Source: Gordonia alkaliphila (lineage in GTDB: Bacteria; Actinomycetota; Actinomycetes; Mycobacteriales; Mycobacteriaceae). From it: 64,000 bases of DNA. How positions within the stretch are numbered: position 1 is the first letter of the stretch; every line of letters starts with the position of its first letter. The stretch covers positions 2,790,001 to 2,854,000 of the forward strand of contig NZ_JALKBW010000001.1 in NCBI RefSeq assembly GCF_023017165.1. The letters run 5' to 3'. A program made the translations under genes and the position numbers. This document shows, piece after piece, positions 29,542-38,864 of the stretch. Below the pieces are notes generated by a model. That model was not told the origin of the DNA and made no database searches. It saw only the letters and a program-made list of their open reading frames with translations.

Positions 29542-32500
29542 GTGCACGCACTCGCCCGCATGCTGGAAGTGACCAGCCGGGAAGTGCTCGCGCATCTGCA
29601 AGAACTGGGCGTGACCGCACGCTCAGCCTCCTCGTCCATCAGCGGCGAGCAGGCCCAATCCGTCGCCGACCGACTGGCGGCGCCAGAAGCACCCGCTGCC
29701 GACGAGCAGCCCGTCGCCGACGAATCGGCGCCGGAGGCTCCCGCCCCCGCGGCGGACGTCGCCGTGACCGAATCGCTCTTCTCCGCGATCGTGGTGGAGG
29801 AGCCGACGACGGCCGCTGCGGGTGTCGCCGAGACCGCTCCGCTGTTCCTGCCGCCCACCGCGCCGGTGGAGCCGACCCAGCCCAAGAGCCCCGAGCCCCA
29901 GAGCACCGAGGCCAAGAGCACCGAGGCCAAGAGCACCGAGGCCAAGAGCACCGAGCCCAAGGCCGAAACGCCCGAGGCCGACACGGCTGCGTCCGAGGAC
30001 AAGCCCGCCGAAGCCGCCGCCGACGAAGCGCAGACCGACGAAGCGCAGACCGACGAGAGCGCCGAGTCCGACAGCGACAACGGCGAGAACGGTGAGGGCG
30101 AGGCCAGCGGTTCGCAGCGCGCCCGCCGTCGTCGTCGTGGACGTCGTGGACGCGGTCGTGGCCGCGGCGACGCTGCCGAGACCGACGGGGACGACAACGA
30201 CGACGCGACCGCCGACAAGGCCGACGCCGGCGCCGGGGAGTCCGCCGCGGCCGCGGCCGCCGCCGACCAGCCCGAGGCCGAGCAGACCGAGTCTGAGAAG
30301 ACCGAGTCCGCGGAGACCGGCAGCGGCGAATCCTCGGCCGACGAGTCCGCCGAGGACACGAAGGACGACGAGAACGGCGACAGCGCCACCGACGACGCCA
30401 CTCAGGACGACGAGTCCGAGGACGGCGACGACTCCACCACCCCGAGCAGCAAGCGTCGTCGGCGTCGCCGACGTCGTCGCAGCGGCTCGGACAGCGGCAG
30501 CGAGGACGAGGCCGCCTCCGACGACCCGCCCAACACCGTGGTGCACGAGCGCGAGCCGCGTGCCCGTCGCCAGCGCGACGAGGTGCAGGGCATCTCCGGT
30601 TCCACGCGCCTGGAAGCCAAGCGTCAGCGCCGCCGGGACGGCCGCGATGCCGGTCGTCGTCGTCCGCCGATCCTGTCGGAGTCGGAGTTCCTGGCCCGCC
30701 GCGAATCCGTCGAACGCGTGATGGTGGTCCGCGAGCGCAAGGTGGATCCGGCCGCGGCCGCCGCCGATCCGCACCTGCCCGCCAAGGACTACACACAGGT
30801 CGCCGTGCTCGAGGACGGCGTGCTGGTGGAGCACTTCGTGACCACCGAGACCTCGCAGTCGATGGTCGGCAACATCTACCTCGGCCGCGTGCAGAACGTA
30901 CTGCCCGGCATGGAGGCGGCCTTCGTCGACATCGGGCGCGGCCGCAACGGCGTGCTGTACGCCGGTGAGGTCAACTGGGAGGCGGCCGGTCTCAACGGCG
31001 GCGCCCGCAAGATCGAGCAGGCTCTCAAGCCCGGCGACTCGGTGCTGGTGCAGGTCAGCAAGGATCCGGTGGGCCACAAGGGTGCGCGCCTGACCACGCA
31101 GATCTCGCTCGCCGGCCGCTACCTGGTGTACGTGCCCGGCGGCACGTCGACCGGCATCAGCCGCAAGCTCCCCGACACCGAGCGCAGGCGCCTCAAGTCG
31201 ATCCTGACCAAGCTGGTGCCCGACGAGGCCGGCGTGATCATCCGCACCGCCTCCGAGGGCGTCAGCGCCGAGGAGCTCGGCGCCGACATCACCCGCCTGG
31301 AAGAGCAGTGGAAGGGCATCGAGGCGGCGGCCGCCGAACACCAGGCCAAGGCCTCGGGCACCACTCGTGCGATGTACGAGGAGCCCGACCTGCTGGTCCG
31401 CGTGGTCCGCGACCTGTTCAACGAGGACTTCACCAAGCTCGTCGTCGAAGGCGACCGGGCGTGGGATCAGGTCTCCGGGTACGTGGGTCGAGTCGCGCCG
31501 GATCTGTCCGAGCGCGTCTCGCAGTTCACCAAGGACACCCCGACGGCGGCCGACTCGTTCGGCGTCTACCGGATCGACGAGCAGCTGGCCAAGGCGCTCG
31601 ACCGCAAGGTCTGGCTGCCCTCGGGCGGCACGCTGATCATCGAGCACACCGAGGCCATGACCGTGGTCGACGTCAACACCGGCAAGTTCACCGGTGCCGG
31701 CGGCAACCTCGAAGAGACCGTGACCCGCAACAACTTGGAAGCGGCCGAGGAGATCGTCCGCCAGATGCGTCTGCGCGACATCGGCGGCATGATCATCGTC
31801 GACTTCATCGACATGGTCCTCGAGTCCAACCGCGACCTGGTGCTGCGTCGTCTCACCGAGGCGCTGGCCCGGGACCGCACCCGCCATCAGGTGTCCGAAG
31901 TGACGTCGCTGGGTCTGGTGCAGATGACGCGTAAGCGTCTGGGCACCGGCCTGCTCGAAGCCTTCTCCACCACCTGCACCACGTGCCACGGGCGGGGTCT
32001 GATCGTGCATACCAATCCGGTGGAGGTGCGGACCGGGGGCGACGACTCCACGCGCGGCGACGCCGGTGGCAGCAAGCGGTCCCGGCGCAGCAAGCGTCGC
32101 TCGGACAAGCCGGACACTCCCGGCGAGGGCGGGGCGTCGGAAGCCAAGGCGCCCGAGGCGAAGGCGCCGCACAAGCCGGCCGCCGAGCACCCGATGTTCA
32201 AGTCGATGGCCCATCACGACGAGGACGAGGCCGCGGACGCCGCCGAGAACTCGGTCGTGGCGGACACGCCCGTCGCTGACCAGCAGGTCGACGACAAGCC
32301 CGCACAGGCCGAGCGGACCGAGAGCAAGCGCCCCGAGCGTCAGCGCACCGACAGTACGCGCGCCGAGAGCGCGCCCGTCGCGCAGCAGGTCGTCGAACCG
32401 GCTGTCGTCGCGGAGCCCGTCGTCGAGGACGCACCGTCCGAGCCGGCGGGTCCGGTGGTGACTCGACGTCGTCGGGTCCGTCGTGCCGTGGCGCCGAGCG

Positions 32501-32646
32501 CTCCGGCCGAGCCCGTGGTGATCACCACCGAAGCGCCGGTCACCACCGGGGCGGCGGCGCCGACCACCGAACCGGTGGTCGAGATCACGCGCCGGCCGCG
32601 TCGACGCGGTGGCCGACGGTCGGCGGGGGCGTCGACGCAGGAATAG
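29542..32646 (+). CDS. rne: Ribonuclease E/G
   Basis: A protein of 1,034 residues or more that cleaves single-stranded RNA and matures rRNA and mRNA. The N-terminus VHALARMLEVTSREVLAHLQ resembles the IF2-N-like fold of actinobacterial RNase E. Then come an acidic/Ala-rich segment, an Arg-rich stretch ([18 protein letters not shown]), the S1 domain (NIYLGRVQNVLPGMEAAFVD), the DNase I-like catalytic part (VVDVNTGKFTGAGGNLEET, IIVDFIDM) and the Zn-link CTTCHGRG. The natural start is probably GTG 29468 behind AAGGAG, but it is out of frame by one base with 29542. A missing base near 29480 would join MTDNG to SSTDANASDTSAEAFPPRLR and this protein. The first GTG in the present frame is 29542. Confidence 0.93.
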   Translation: MHALARMLEVTSREVLAHLQELGVTARSASSSISGEQAQSVADRLAAPEAPAADEQPVADESAPEAPAPAADVAVTESLFSAIVVEEPTTAAAGVAETAPLFLPPTAPVEPTQPKSPEPQSTEAKSTEAKSTEAKSTEPKAETPEADTAASEDKPAEAAADEAQTDEAQTDESAESDSDNGENGEGEASGSQRARRRRRGRRGRGRGRGDAAETDGDDNDDATADKADAGAGESAAAAAAADQPEAEQTESEKTESAETGSGESSADESAEDTKDDENGDSATDDATQDDESEDGDDSTTPSSKRRRRRRRRRSGSDSGSEDEAASDDPPNTVVHEREPRARRQRDEVQGISGSTRLEAKRQRRRDGRDAGRRRPPILSESEFLARRESVERVMVVRERKVDPAAAAADPHLPAKDYTQVAVLEDGVLVEHFVTTETSQSMVGNIYLGRVQNVLPGMEAAFVDIGRGRNGVLYAGEVNWEAAGLNGGARKIEQALKPGDSVLVQVSKDPVGHKGARLTTQISLAGRYLVYVPGGTSTGISRKLPDTERRRLKSILTKLVPDEAGVIIRTASEGVSAEELGADITRLEEQWKGIEAAAAEHQAKASGTTRAMYEEPDLLVRVVRDLFNEDFTKLVVEGDRAWDQVSGYVGRVAPDLSERVSQFTKDTPTAADSFGVYRIDEQLAKALDRKVWLPSGGTLIIEHTEAMTVVDVNTGKFTGAGGNLEETVTRNNLEAAEEIVRQMRLRDIGGMIIVDFIDMVLESNRDLVLRRLTEALARDRTRHQVSEVTSLGLVQMTRKRLGTGLLEAFSTTCTTCHGRGLIVHTNPVEVRTGGDDSTRGDAGGSKRSRRSKRRSDKPDTPGEGGASEAKAPEAKAPHKPAAEHPMFKSMAHHDEDEAADAAENSVVADTPVADQQVDDKPAQAERTESKRPERQRTDSTRAESAPVAQQVVEPAVVAEPVVEDAPSEPAGPVVTRRRRVRRAVAPSAPAEPVVITTEAPVTTGAAAPTTEPVVEITRRPRRRGGRRSAGASTQE
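29896..29955 (+). repeat. 15-bp tandem repeat inside rne
   Basis: Three perfect units of GCCAAGAGCACCGAG (29911-29955) and one related unit before them encode repeated AKSTE in the disordered acidic N-terminal part of RNase E. The number of units may vary between strains. Confidence 0.8.
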
Positions 32647-32660
32647 TCGGCGTGGCGGGT

Positions 32661-32690
32661 TTGACCTGCTCGAGCTTCCTGCCGTAACCT
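32661..32690 (+). promoter_or_regulatory. Promoter of rplU-rpmA
   Basis: TTGACC (32661-32666), an 18-base spacer and TAACCT (32685-32690) make a good sigma-70-type promoter. It gives a leader of roughly 140 bases. Confidence 0.65.
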
Positions 32691-32703
32691 TGGCAGGTCG
32701 CCT

Positions 32704-32762
32704 CCGATCGGCGAGCGCGCTTGTGCGCGCAGCGATCGGGGGATCTCCGGATGGAGCCGGAG
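32704..32762 (+). promoter_or_regulatory. Structured 5' leader of rplU
   Basis: CCGATCG (32704-32710) pairs with CGATCGG (32733-32739) and encloses GCGCGC-TTGT-GCGCGC. A second hairpin, CTCCGG/CCGGAG, is at 32745-32762. It may be a ribosomal protein autoregulatory leader for L21; no known RNA family was tested. Confidence 0.5.
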
Positions 32763-32838
32763 GCGCAAGAACAATGAGGTAACGCCGGACGCAGACCCTG
32801 CGCCCCGGCCCGATAGACGAGTTAAGAGGACAGCGGGA

Positions 32839-33150
32839 ATGGCAACCTACGCCATCGTCAAGACCGGCGGTAAGCAGTACAAGGTCGCCGAGGGCGACAT
32901 CGTGAAGGTCGAGAAGATCGAGGTCGAGCCCGGTGGCTCGGTGACCCTGCCGGTGGTGCTCGTCGTCGACGGCGCGAACATGACCACCGACGCCGACGCG
33001 CTGGCCAAGATCTCGGCTACCGCCGAGGTCGTCGAGCACGTCAAGGGCCCGAAGATCCGGATCCACAAGTTCAAGAACAAGACCGGGTACCACAAGCGCC
33101 AGGGTCACCGTCAGCCGCTGACGGTCATCAAGGTCACCGGCATCAACTGA
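32839..33150 (+). CDS. rplU: 50S ribosomal protein L21
   Basis: A 103-residue protein of the large subunit that contacts 23S r[23 protein letters not shown] and the C-terminal [19 protein letters not shown] are the family signatures. AAGAGGACAGCGGG precedes the ATG as ribosome binding region. First gene of rplU-rpmA, with obgE behind, an order conserved across bacteria. Confidence 0.98.
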   Translation: MATYAIVKTGGKQYKVAEGDIVKVEKIEVEPGGSVTLPVVLVVDGANMTTDADALAKISATAEVVEHVKGPKIRIHKFKNKTGYHKRQGHRQPLTVIKVTGIN

Positions 33151-33186
33151 CACCCAGTCGTAGAAGATCTTTAGGAGGTCTGAACA

Positions 33187-33450
33187 ATGGCAAGTAAGAA
33201 GGGCGCGTCCAGCACGCGCAACGGTCGCGATTCCAACGCCCAGCGACTGGGCGTGAAGCGCTTCGGTGGCCAGCAGGTCAGCGCGGGCGAGATCCTGGTC
33301 CGCCAGCGCGGCACCAAGTTCCACCCGGGCGTCAACGTGGGTCGCGGTGGCGACGACACGCTGTTCGCTCTGGCTGCCGGCGCCGTGGAGTTCGGCTCCA
33401 AGCGCGGCCGCAAGACCGTGAACATCGTCCCGGAACCGGCTGCGGTCTGA
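33187..33450 (+). CDS. rpmA: 50S ribosomal protein L27
   Basis: An 87-residue protein whose N-terminal tail reaches the peptidyl transferase centre. [20 protein letters not shown] and [20 protein letters not shown] are typical. There is no N-terminal extension needing Prp processing. AGGAGG at 33172-33177 gives a strong ribosome binding site. It lies 36 bases after rplU. Confidence 0.98.
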   Translation: MASKKGASSTRNGRDSNAQRLGVKRFGGQQVSAGEILVRQRGTKFHPGVNVGRGGDDTLFALAAGAVEFGSKRGRKTVNIVPEPAAV

Positions 33451-33483
33451 TTCTGCGACGTCACGCATAAGCTCGAAGCCGAG

Positions 33484-33524
33484 AGGGCGGGGCAGGGTCT
33501 ACTCAAGATCCCTGACCCGCCCTG
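33484..33524 (+). terminator. Terminator or attenuator between rpmA and obgE
   Basis: AGGGCGGGGCAGGGTCT pairs with AGATCCCTGACCCGCCCT across ACTCA with two interruptions, followed by GTCGCATTTCTT. obgE begins 43 bases later, so partial read-through is likely. Confidence 0.6.
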
Positions 33525-33566
33525 TCGCATTTCTTACCTAGTTTTCTTGTCCAGGAGGGCAGCGTC

Positions 33567-35063
33567 ATGTCGAGGTTCATCGACCGGGTGACCATCGATG
33601 CGGTGGCCGGCAACGGCGGGCACGGTTGTTCCTCGGTGCACCGTGAGAAGTTCAAGCCGCTCGGTGGCCCCGACGGCGGCAACGGCGGCAGCGGCGGCGA
33701 CGTCGTGCTGGTCGTCGATCCGCAGGTGCACACCCTGCTGGACTTCCACTTCCGCCCGCACGCCCGCGCCGGCAACGGTCGCCCGGGTGAGGGCGGCAAT
33801 CGCAGCGGCGCCAACGGCGAGGGCCTGCGGCTGCATGTGCCCGACGGCACCGTGGTCCTGGACACCGACGGCAACATCCTGGCCGACTTGGTCGGGGAGG
33901 GCACCGAATTCATCGCAGGCAAGGGCGGCCGCGGCGGTCTGGGCAACGCGGCACTCGCGTCCCGCGCCCGCAAGGCGCCCGGCTTCGCCCTGCTCGGCGA
34001 GCCCGGCGAAGAACGCGAACTGGTCCTCGAACTCAAGTCGGTGGCCGACGTCGGCCTCGTCGGCTTCCCGTCGGCGGGCAAGTCGTCGTTGGTGTCGGTC
34101 CTCTCGGCCGCCAAGCCGAAGATCGCCGACTATCCGTTCACCACGCTCGCGCCGAATCTCGGCGTCGTGACGGCGGGGGAGGACACCTTCACCGTCGCCG
34201 ACGTCCCCGGACTGATCCCGGGCGCCTCGCAGGGCCGCGGGCTGGGCCTGGACTTCCTGCGCCACCTCGAGCGCTGCGCCGTGCTGGCCCACGTCGTCGA
34301 CTGCGCGACCCTGGAACCCGGTCGCGACCCGATCTCCGACATCGACGCCCTCGAAGCCGAACTGGCCGCGTACCAGCCGGTGCTCGCCGAGGACCATTCG
34401 CTCGGCGACCTCGCGAGCCGTCCGCGCATCGTGGTGCTGAACAAGGTGGACATCCCCGAGGCCGACGAACTCGCCGACCTCGTGGAAGCCGACATCGCCG
34501 AGCGCGGCTGGCCGGTCTTCCGCGTCTCCGCGGTGGCCCAGAAGGGTCTGTCCGAACTGAAGTACGCGCTCGCCGCGATGGTCCGCGAGTACCGACGCGC
34601 CCACGCCGAGCCGGTCGCCAAGCGCGCCGTGATCCGTCCGAAGCCGGTCGACCGTGCCGAGTTCACCATCGTCGACGATCCCGAGATCCCGGGCGGCTTC
34701 ATCGTCCGCGGCGAACGCCCGGAGCGCTGGATCCGGCAGACGCAGTTCGAGAACGACGAGGCGGTGGGCTACCTGGCCGACCGTTTGAACCGACTCGGGG
34801 TGGAAGATGCTCTGGTCAAGCGCGGTGCCAAGACCGGCGCCGCGGTGACCATCGCCGGAGTGACCTTCGACTGGGAGCCGTCGGTGCCGATGGCCGACGA
34901 CGTGCCGCTCACCGGACGCGGCACCGACATCCGCCTCGAGCGCAACGAGCGTATCGGCGCCGCCGAGCGCAAGGCCGCCCGCAAGCTGCGCCGCCAGCGC
35001 GCCGACGAGGCCGACGGCGAGAGCCTGGGCTGGTCCGACGAGGACGACGACCTCGATGAGTGA
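33567..35063 (+). CDS. obgE: GTPase Obg
   Basis: A 498-residue ribosome-associated GTPase involved in 50S assembly and stress control. The N-terminal Gly-rich Obg fold is [20 protein letters not shown] onward. The G domain has [10 protein letters not shown] (G1), the switch [10 protein letters not shown] (G2), DVPGLI (G3) and LNKVDIPEA (G4). The C-terminal OCT domain follows, with an acidic tail ending EDDDLDE. CAGGAGGG lies before ATG 33567. It overlaps proB by eight bases. Confidence 0.97.
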   Translation: MSRFIDRVTIDAVAGNGGHGCSSVHREKFKPLGGPDGGNGGSGGDVVLVVDPQVHTLLDFHFRPHARAGNGRPGEGGNRSGANGEGLRLHVPDGTVVLDTDGNILADLVGEGTEFIAGKGGRGGLGNAALASRARKAPGFALLGEPGEERELVLELKSVADVGLVGFPSAGKSSLVSVLSAAKPKIADYPFTTLAPNLGVVTAGEDTFTVADVPGLIPGASQGRGLGLDFLRHLERCAVLAHVVDCATLEPGRDPISDIDALEAELAAYQPVLAEDHSLGDLASRPRIVVLNKVDIPEADELADLVEADIAERGWPVFRVSAVAQKGLSELKYALAAMVREYRRAHAEPVAKRAVIRPKPVDRAEFTIVDDPEIPGGFIVRGERPERWIRQTQFENDEAVGYLADRLNRLGVEDALVKRGAKTGAAVTIAGVTFDWEPSVPMADDVPLTGRGTDIRLERNERIGAAERKAARKLRRQRADEADGESLGWSDEDDDLDE

Positions 35064-36171
35064 GGTGCGCGCAGCCATCGCGCAGGCGCGCACCATCGTG
35101 GTCAAGATCGGCTCGTCGGCCATCACCGACCTGGACACCGGCATCGACCACGCCCGTCTCGATTCGCTGGTCGACGCACTGGAAGCGCGGATGCGCGCGG
35201 GCAGTGACGTGGTGGTCGTCTCCTCGGGCGCCGTGGGTGCCGGGATCGCGCCGCTGGGTTTGAAGAAGCGGCCGACCGATCTGGCCACCAAGCAGGCCGC
35301 CGCCAGCGTCGGCCAGTTGAAGCTCGCGCAGGCCTGGGATGCGTCCTTCGCCCGCTACGACCGCACCGTGGGGCAGGTCCTGCTGACAGCCGACGACGTG
35401 TCGAACCGGGCGCACCACGCCAACGCCCAGCGCACCCTGGATCGTCTGCGCGCCCTGCACGCGGTGGCCGTGGTCAACGAGAACGACACCGTCGCCACCA
35501 ACGAACTGCGCTTCGGCGACAACGATCGCCTCGGTGCGCTGGTCGCGCACCTGACGGTCGCCGACGCGCTCGTGCTGCTCTCCGACGTCGACGGGCTGTA
35601 CACCGGGGATCCGCGCAAGCCGGGTCCGGACGGGCAGCCCGCACGGCTGATCGCCGAGGTGTCCGGTCCGGAGGATCTGGACGGGGTGATCGCCGGCAGC
35701 GGCGGCGCCCTCGGGACCGGCGGCATGGCCTCCAAACTGTCCGCCGCCCGTCTGGCCGCCGACTCCGGTGTCCCGGTGCTGCTCGCCGCCGCGGCCGATG
35801 CGAATCATGCGCTGGCGGATGCCTCCGTCGGCACGGTCTTCGCGGCCCGCCCGCAGCGACTGTCGGCCCGGCGATTCTGGGTCCGTCACGCGGCAGAAGC
35901 CTTGGGCCGCTTGACGATCGACGCCGGAGCGGTCGAGGCCGTCGTCGGTCGACGTCGTTCCCTCCTGGCCGCCGGGGTGACCGGCGTGAGCGGTGGCTTC
36001 TCCAGCGGCGACGTGGTGGAACTGGCCGGCCCGGACGGGACGGTGTGTGCGCGCGGTGTGGTGTCCTTCGACGCCGACGACATCGCGACCATGGCCGGCA
36101 AGTCCACCGACGACCTCCCGTCGGACCTGAGCCGACCGGTGATCCACGCCGACCAGCTGGTGCGCACCTAG
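35056..36171 (+). CDS. proB: Glutamate 5-kinase
   Basis: A 371-residue enzyme for the first step of proline synthesis. The amino-acid kinase domain has [22 protein letters not shown] and [24 protein letters not shown]-terminal PUA domain starts near [17 protein letters not shown]. The ATG overlaps the end of obgE. proA is not adjacent. The TAG stop lies in the first unit of a 19-bp tandem repeat that is shared with the 3' end of the convergent HNH gene. Confidence 0.96.
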   Translation: MSEVRAAIAQARTIVVKIGSSAITDLDTGIDHARLDSLVDALEARMRAGSDVVVVSSGAVGAGIAPLGLKKRPTDLATKQAAASVGQLKLAQAWDASFARYDRTVGQVLLTADDVSNRAHHANAQRTLDRLRALHAVAVVNENDTVATNELRFGDNDRLGALVAHLTVADALVLLSDVDGLYTGDPRKPGPDGQPARLIAEVSGPEDLDGVIAGSGGALGTGGMASKLSAARLAADSGVPVLLAAAADANHALADASVGTVFAARPQRLSARRFWVRHAAEALGRLTIDAGAVEAVVGRRRSLLAAGVTGVSGGFSSGDVVELAGPDGTVCARGVVSFDADDIATMAGKSTDDLPSDLSRPVIHADQLVRT

Positions 36172-36203
36172 AACGGCGGTACGTACCTAGAACGGTGGTG
36201 CGT
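36166..36203. repeat. 19-bp tandem duplication spanning two stop codons
   Basis: ACCTAGAACGGCGGTACGT (36166-36184) is followed at once by ACCTAGAACGGTGGTGCGT (36185-36203), two differences. The first copy carries the stop of proB and the second, on the other strand, the stop of the HNH gene. Confidence 0.85.
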
Positions 36204-37833
36204 CGCAGGCTTCGGAGGCACGACGGCGTGCGTTACGGAGGCGAGCTCGGGTGGCGCGGCGCCAGGCGTGCTTGTACGCGGTAGCGGCTCTACGGCCGCC
36301 CCCGGAAGTGCACGCATCGGCCGGAGCCCGCGCAGTGAACGCGTCGCCGGGATCGGCCGGTTCGGGCGGAGCCTGGGCCAGGTGATCGCAGCGCAGTTCC
36401 GCCAGTTGCGGCACCAGCCACTGGTTGGGTGCGGCGGTGTCCACGCCGATCCCGCACCGAAGAGTCATGGACGTCCACACCGTGCCGTCCTCGGCCACCC
36501 ACAGGTCGTCGACCCATCCCTCTTCTGGATTACGTTCGCCCAGAAAAGTCTTCAGCAGATGATGGGTCTTGCACTTGGGGCCGATATTGCAGAGACACGT
36601 CGGCCCGCCGGAAGCCGGGCAGACGTGATCGAATTCTTCGATGTGGTCGAGTTCGCAGTTCCAGGCCGGTCGTTCGCAGCCGGGGACGGTGCAGGTGGCG
36701 AACAGGCCGCGCACCAGATTGTCCAGGGCGGCGGTGGGCCGGTAGGGGTCGGCCGGTTGGCTGGTGTGGACGATCCGCGCGGGGCGAGGACGGTCCGGGT
36801 CCGGAGCTTGTTCGGTCAGGTCGTCCAGATCCAGGTCGCGCACGGTGGCGTCGTCGCGGCGGGCCAGATCGCGGGCGTGATCGGCGCTGATGGGACCGTA
36901 GCCGTCGAGGTAGGCGGGCTCGTCGTCGGCGCCGTCGAGCGTGGACTTCTGGCAGACCGCGTGGATGACGATCCGCGCCTGCCGGTCCGAGATCTCCTGC
37001 TCGCCCAAGGTGCTCACGCAGGTCGACGAGTCCGGGCACTCGCAGCGGAACGCCAGGCCGCGTAGGCGCGCGATCGCCGCGGCGGAGCGCCGCTGCCCCA
37101 CGGTGCGCGGATCATGCGGGCAGACACCCTCGGCGAGGGCGTTGACGGCCGCCAGGGCGAGCTGGATCTCCTCCGCATCGGCGGTCACGTGGAGGCCGCC
37201 CAGCCCGTCCGGGTAGTCGCGGCCGGTGACATTCTTCCGTTTCTGTGCCTTCTCCCGGCGCCGCCGCACGGCGTCACCGTCGTGCCGGGTGACGATCCGG
37301 TCCGCGATCCTGCGGGCACTGGCGTCGGAGATGTGTCCGGCGCCGGCGATGGCTTGGCAGAGGTCGGCATCGACCGCGGCGACCAACGCGGGATCGTCGA
37401 CGATGTCGGTCCGGTCGACGACGGTGTCGAACATCGTCCGACTGACGATGCCCTCGCGAAGTAGCTGCGCCGTCTTCGGCAGACGCTCGGACATCGTGAC
37501 GGCGCGACCGACCAGCGATCGTGCCTCCGAGTCGCGGACGGCGAACAGGACGGCGACTTCGGCGGTCGCGACGGTGTAGGGGTCGAACAGGTCCTTCTGC
37601 TCGCCGCCGCCGCGCACGGCATCGTCGAGCTTGGCCAACGCGATGTCGAGGAACTCACCGATCGCGGTCAGTTGCGCCCAATACAGATAGGACTGGCCAC
37701 GATGCGCATTGGCGGCGAACAGCAACCAGTCGTGGCATTGCGTGCGCTCATCGTCGTCGGGCTCCGGTGGGACCATCCCCGCGGGGGAGAGGTCCACGCG
37801 ATTCCACGGCGAGCTGCGATCGATGTGAACCAT
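36187..37833 (-). CDS. DUF222 / HNH endonuclease (13E12 family)
   Basis: A 548-residue protein of the 13E12 repeat family, common in multiple copies in Gordonia and mycobacteria. Residues to about 330 form the DUF222 helical domain; the HNH nuclease is CELDHIEEFDHVCPASGG and CNIGPKCKTHHLLKT, with paired Cys as zinc ligands (CTVPGCERPAW upstream). Members are thought to be remnants or parts of mobile elements, and in M. tuberculosis some are SOS-induced. Here a near-perfect LexA box stands about 100 bases upstream. The C-terminus is Arg-rich. Start ATG 37833. Target and biological role unknown. Confidence 0.88.
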   Translation of the reverse strand: MVHIDRSSPWNRVDLSPAGMVPPEPDDDERTQCHDWLLFAANAHRGQSYLYWAQLTAIGEFLDIALAKLDDAVRGGGEQKDLFDPYTVATAEVAVLFAVRDSEARSLVGRAVTMSERLPKTAQLLREGIVSRTMFDTVVDRTDIVDDPALVAAVDADLCQAIAGAGHISDASARRIADRIVTRHDGDAVRRRREKAQKRKNVTGRDYPDGLGGLHVTADAEEIQLALAAVNALAEGVCPHDPRTVGQRRSAAAIARLRGLAFRCECPDSSTCVSTLGEQEISDRQARIVIHAVCQKSTLDGADDEPAYLDGYGPISADHARDLARRDDATVRDLDLDDLTEQAPDPDRPRPARIVHTSQPADPYRPTAALDNLVRGLFATCTVPGCERPAWNCELDHIEEFDHVCPASGGPTCLCNIGPKCKTHHLLKTFLGERNPEEGWVDDLWVAEDGTVWTSMTLRCGIGVDTAAPNQWLVPQLAELRCDHLAQAPPEPADPGDAFTARAPADACTSGGGRRAATAYKHAWRRATRARLRNARRRASEACDAPPF

Positions 37834-37895
37834 GTCGACCCCCTGCCGTATCGGATCACGCGCATCGGCTCATCTGTTCGATGGCTCTGTGGTCC

Positions 37896-37923
37896 ACTTT
37901 ACCGCACATCTCGGTGTGCGCAA
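37896..37923 (-). promoter_or_regulatory. Candidate promoter of the HNH gene
   Basis: On the minus strand TTGCGC (37923-37918), a 16-base spacer and TAAAGT (37901-37896) form a promoter about 65 bases before the ATG. Confidence 0.45.
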
Positions 37924-37931
37924 GGGATTTA

Positions 37932-37947
37932 TCGAACTAATTTTCGA
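37932..37947. promoter_or_regulatory. LexA/SOS box
   Basis: TCGAAC-TAAT-TTTCGA matches the mycobacterial LexA site TCGAAC-N4-GTTCGA at 11 of 12 positions. It lies just upstream of the candidate HNH promoter and overlaps the 3' end of the sirtuin gene. Confidence 0.65.
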
Positions 37948-38830
37948 CACTTTCCTGGAGCAGTTCGGTGGCTGCGGGGAGCACGATTTCGCAGCGATGG
38001 TCGATCTTGAGGGTGGCGAGGTCGTCGCCGCGGGTGCCGCCGCGATTGACGATCACGACGGGTTTGCCGTGCTTGGCGGCGTATCGAACGAAGCGCAGCC
38101 CGGACATCACGGTGAGTGAACTGCCTGCCACCAGGAGTGCATCGGCGTCGTCGACCATCGAGAAGGCTTGCGTCACAACGTCTTTCGGCGCCACCTCGCC
38201 GAAGTAGACGATGTCCGGCTTCAGCGTGCCGCCGCAGACGGGGCAGCCCACGGTGACGAAGTCGGCGGTGTCGTCGAGGACGGCGTCGGCGTCGGGCGCC
38301 ACCTCGATGGTGCCGCGTCCGACGACGCGCTCACGGAATCCCGGGTTGGCCGCCTCGAGCGCCTCGTCGAGCCGGTGGCGCGACATCCGGTGCCCGCACT
38401 GCAGGCACACCACTCGGCCGTACGAACCGTGCAAGTCGAGCACGCGCCGTGAGCCGGCCTTGAGGTGGAGCATGTCGACGTTCTGGGTGAGGACGCCGGT
38501 GATCAGGCCCGCGTCCTCCAATTCGGCGAGGGCACGGTGGGCGGCGTTGGGCTCGCTGGCATCCATGTGCCGCCAGCCCAGGTGATTACGCGCCCAGTAG
38601 TGACGCTGGAAATCCGCCGAGCTCAGGAACATGTCGATGGTCATCGGCGTGCGGGCCGGTGACCCGGGGCTGCGGTAGTCGGGAATGCCCGACGGGGTGG
38701 ACAGGCCGGCTCCGGTCAGCGCGAGTGTGCGCCGACCGGCCAGCAACTGTGCCAGCTCGCGACTGCGCCCGACCGGATCGGGGTCGGGCGCAGTCGGTGG
38801 GGCGGGGGTCCAGGCCGCGACGGAGCGCAT
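37937..38830 (-). CDS. NAD-dependent deacylase, Sir2 family
   Basis: A 297-residue sirtuin that removes acyl groups from lysines using NAD+. LTGAGLSTPSGIPDYR binds NAD, TQNVDMLH is the second NAD motif, DLHGS holds the catalytic His, and the zinc ribbon is VCLQCGH paired with GCPVCGG. Gene symbol cobB is often used, but several sirtuins occur in this group. Start ATG 38830; the N-terminal 30 residues are Pro-rich and poorly conserved. It follows ectC on the same strand, with 34 bases between. Confidence 0.92.
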   Translation of the reverse strand: MRSVAAWTPAPPTAPDPDPVGRSRELAQLLAGRRTLALTGAGLSTPSGIPDYRSPGSPARTPMTIDMFLSSADFQRHYWARNHLGWRHMDASEPNAAHRALAELEDAGLITGVLTQNVDMLHLKAGSRRVLDLHGSYGRVVCLQCGHRMSRHRLDEALEAANPGFRERVVGRGTIEVAPDADAVLDDTADFVTVGCPVCGGTLKPDIVYFGEVAPKDVVTQAFSMVDDADALLVAGSSLTVMSGLRFVRYAAKHGKPVVIVNRGGTRGDDLATLKIDHRCEIVLPAATELLQESVEN

Positions 38831-38864
38831 GCTCCCATGGTGGCACAGGACCGGTGCACAGGGG

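Noticed and set aside
29623..33468. 1,281-residue minus-strand frame opposite rne, rplU and rpmA
   Set aside because: Low-complexity Gly/Leu/Arg sequence that is the shadow of the Ala/Glu-rich rne region; three well-known genes occupy the other strand.
38831..38864. ectD (ectoine hydroxylase) after ectC
   Set aside because: Only 34 bases separate ectC from the sirtuin gene; no hydroxylase is present in the window.
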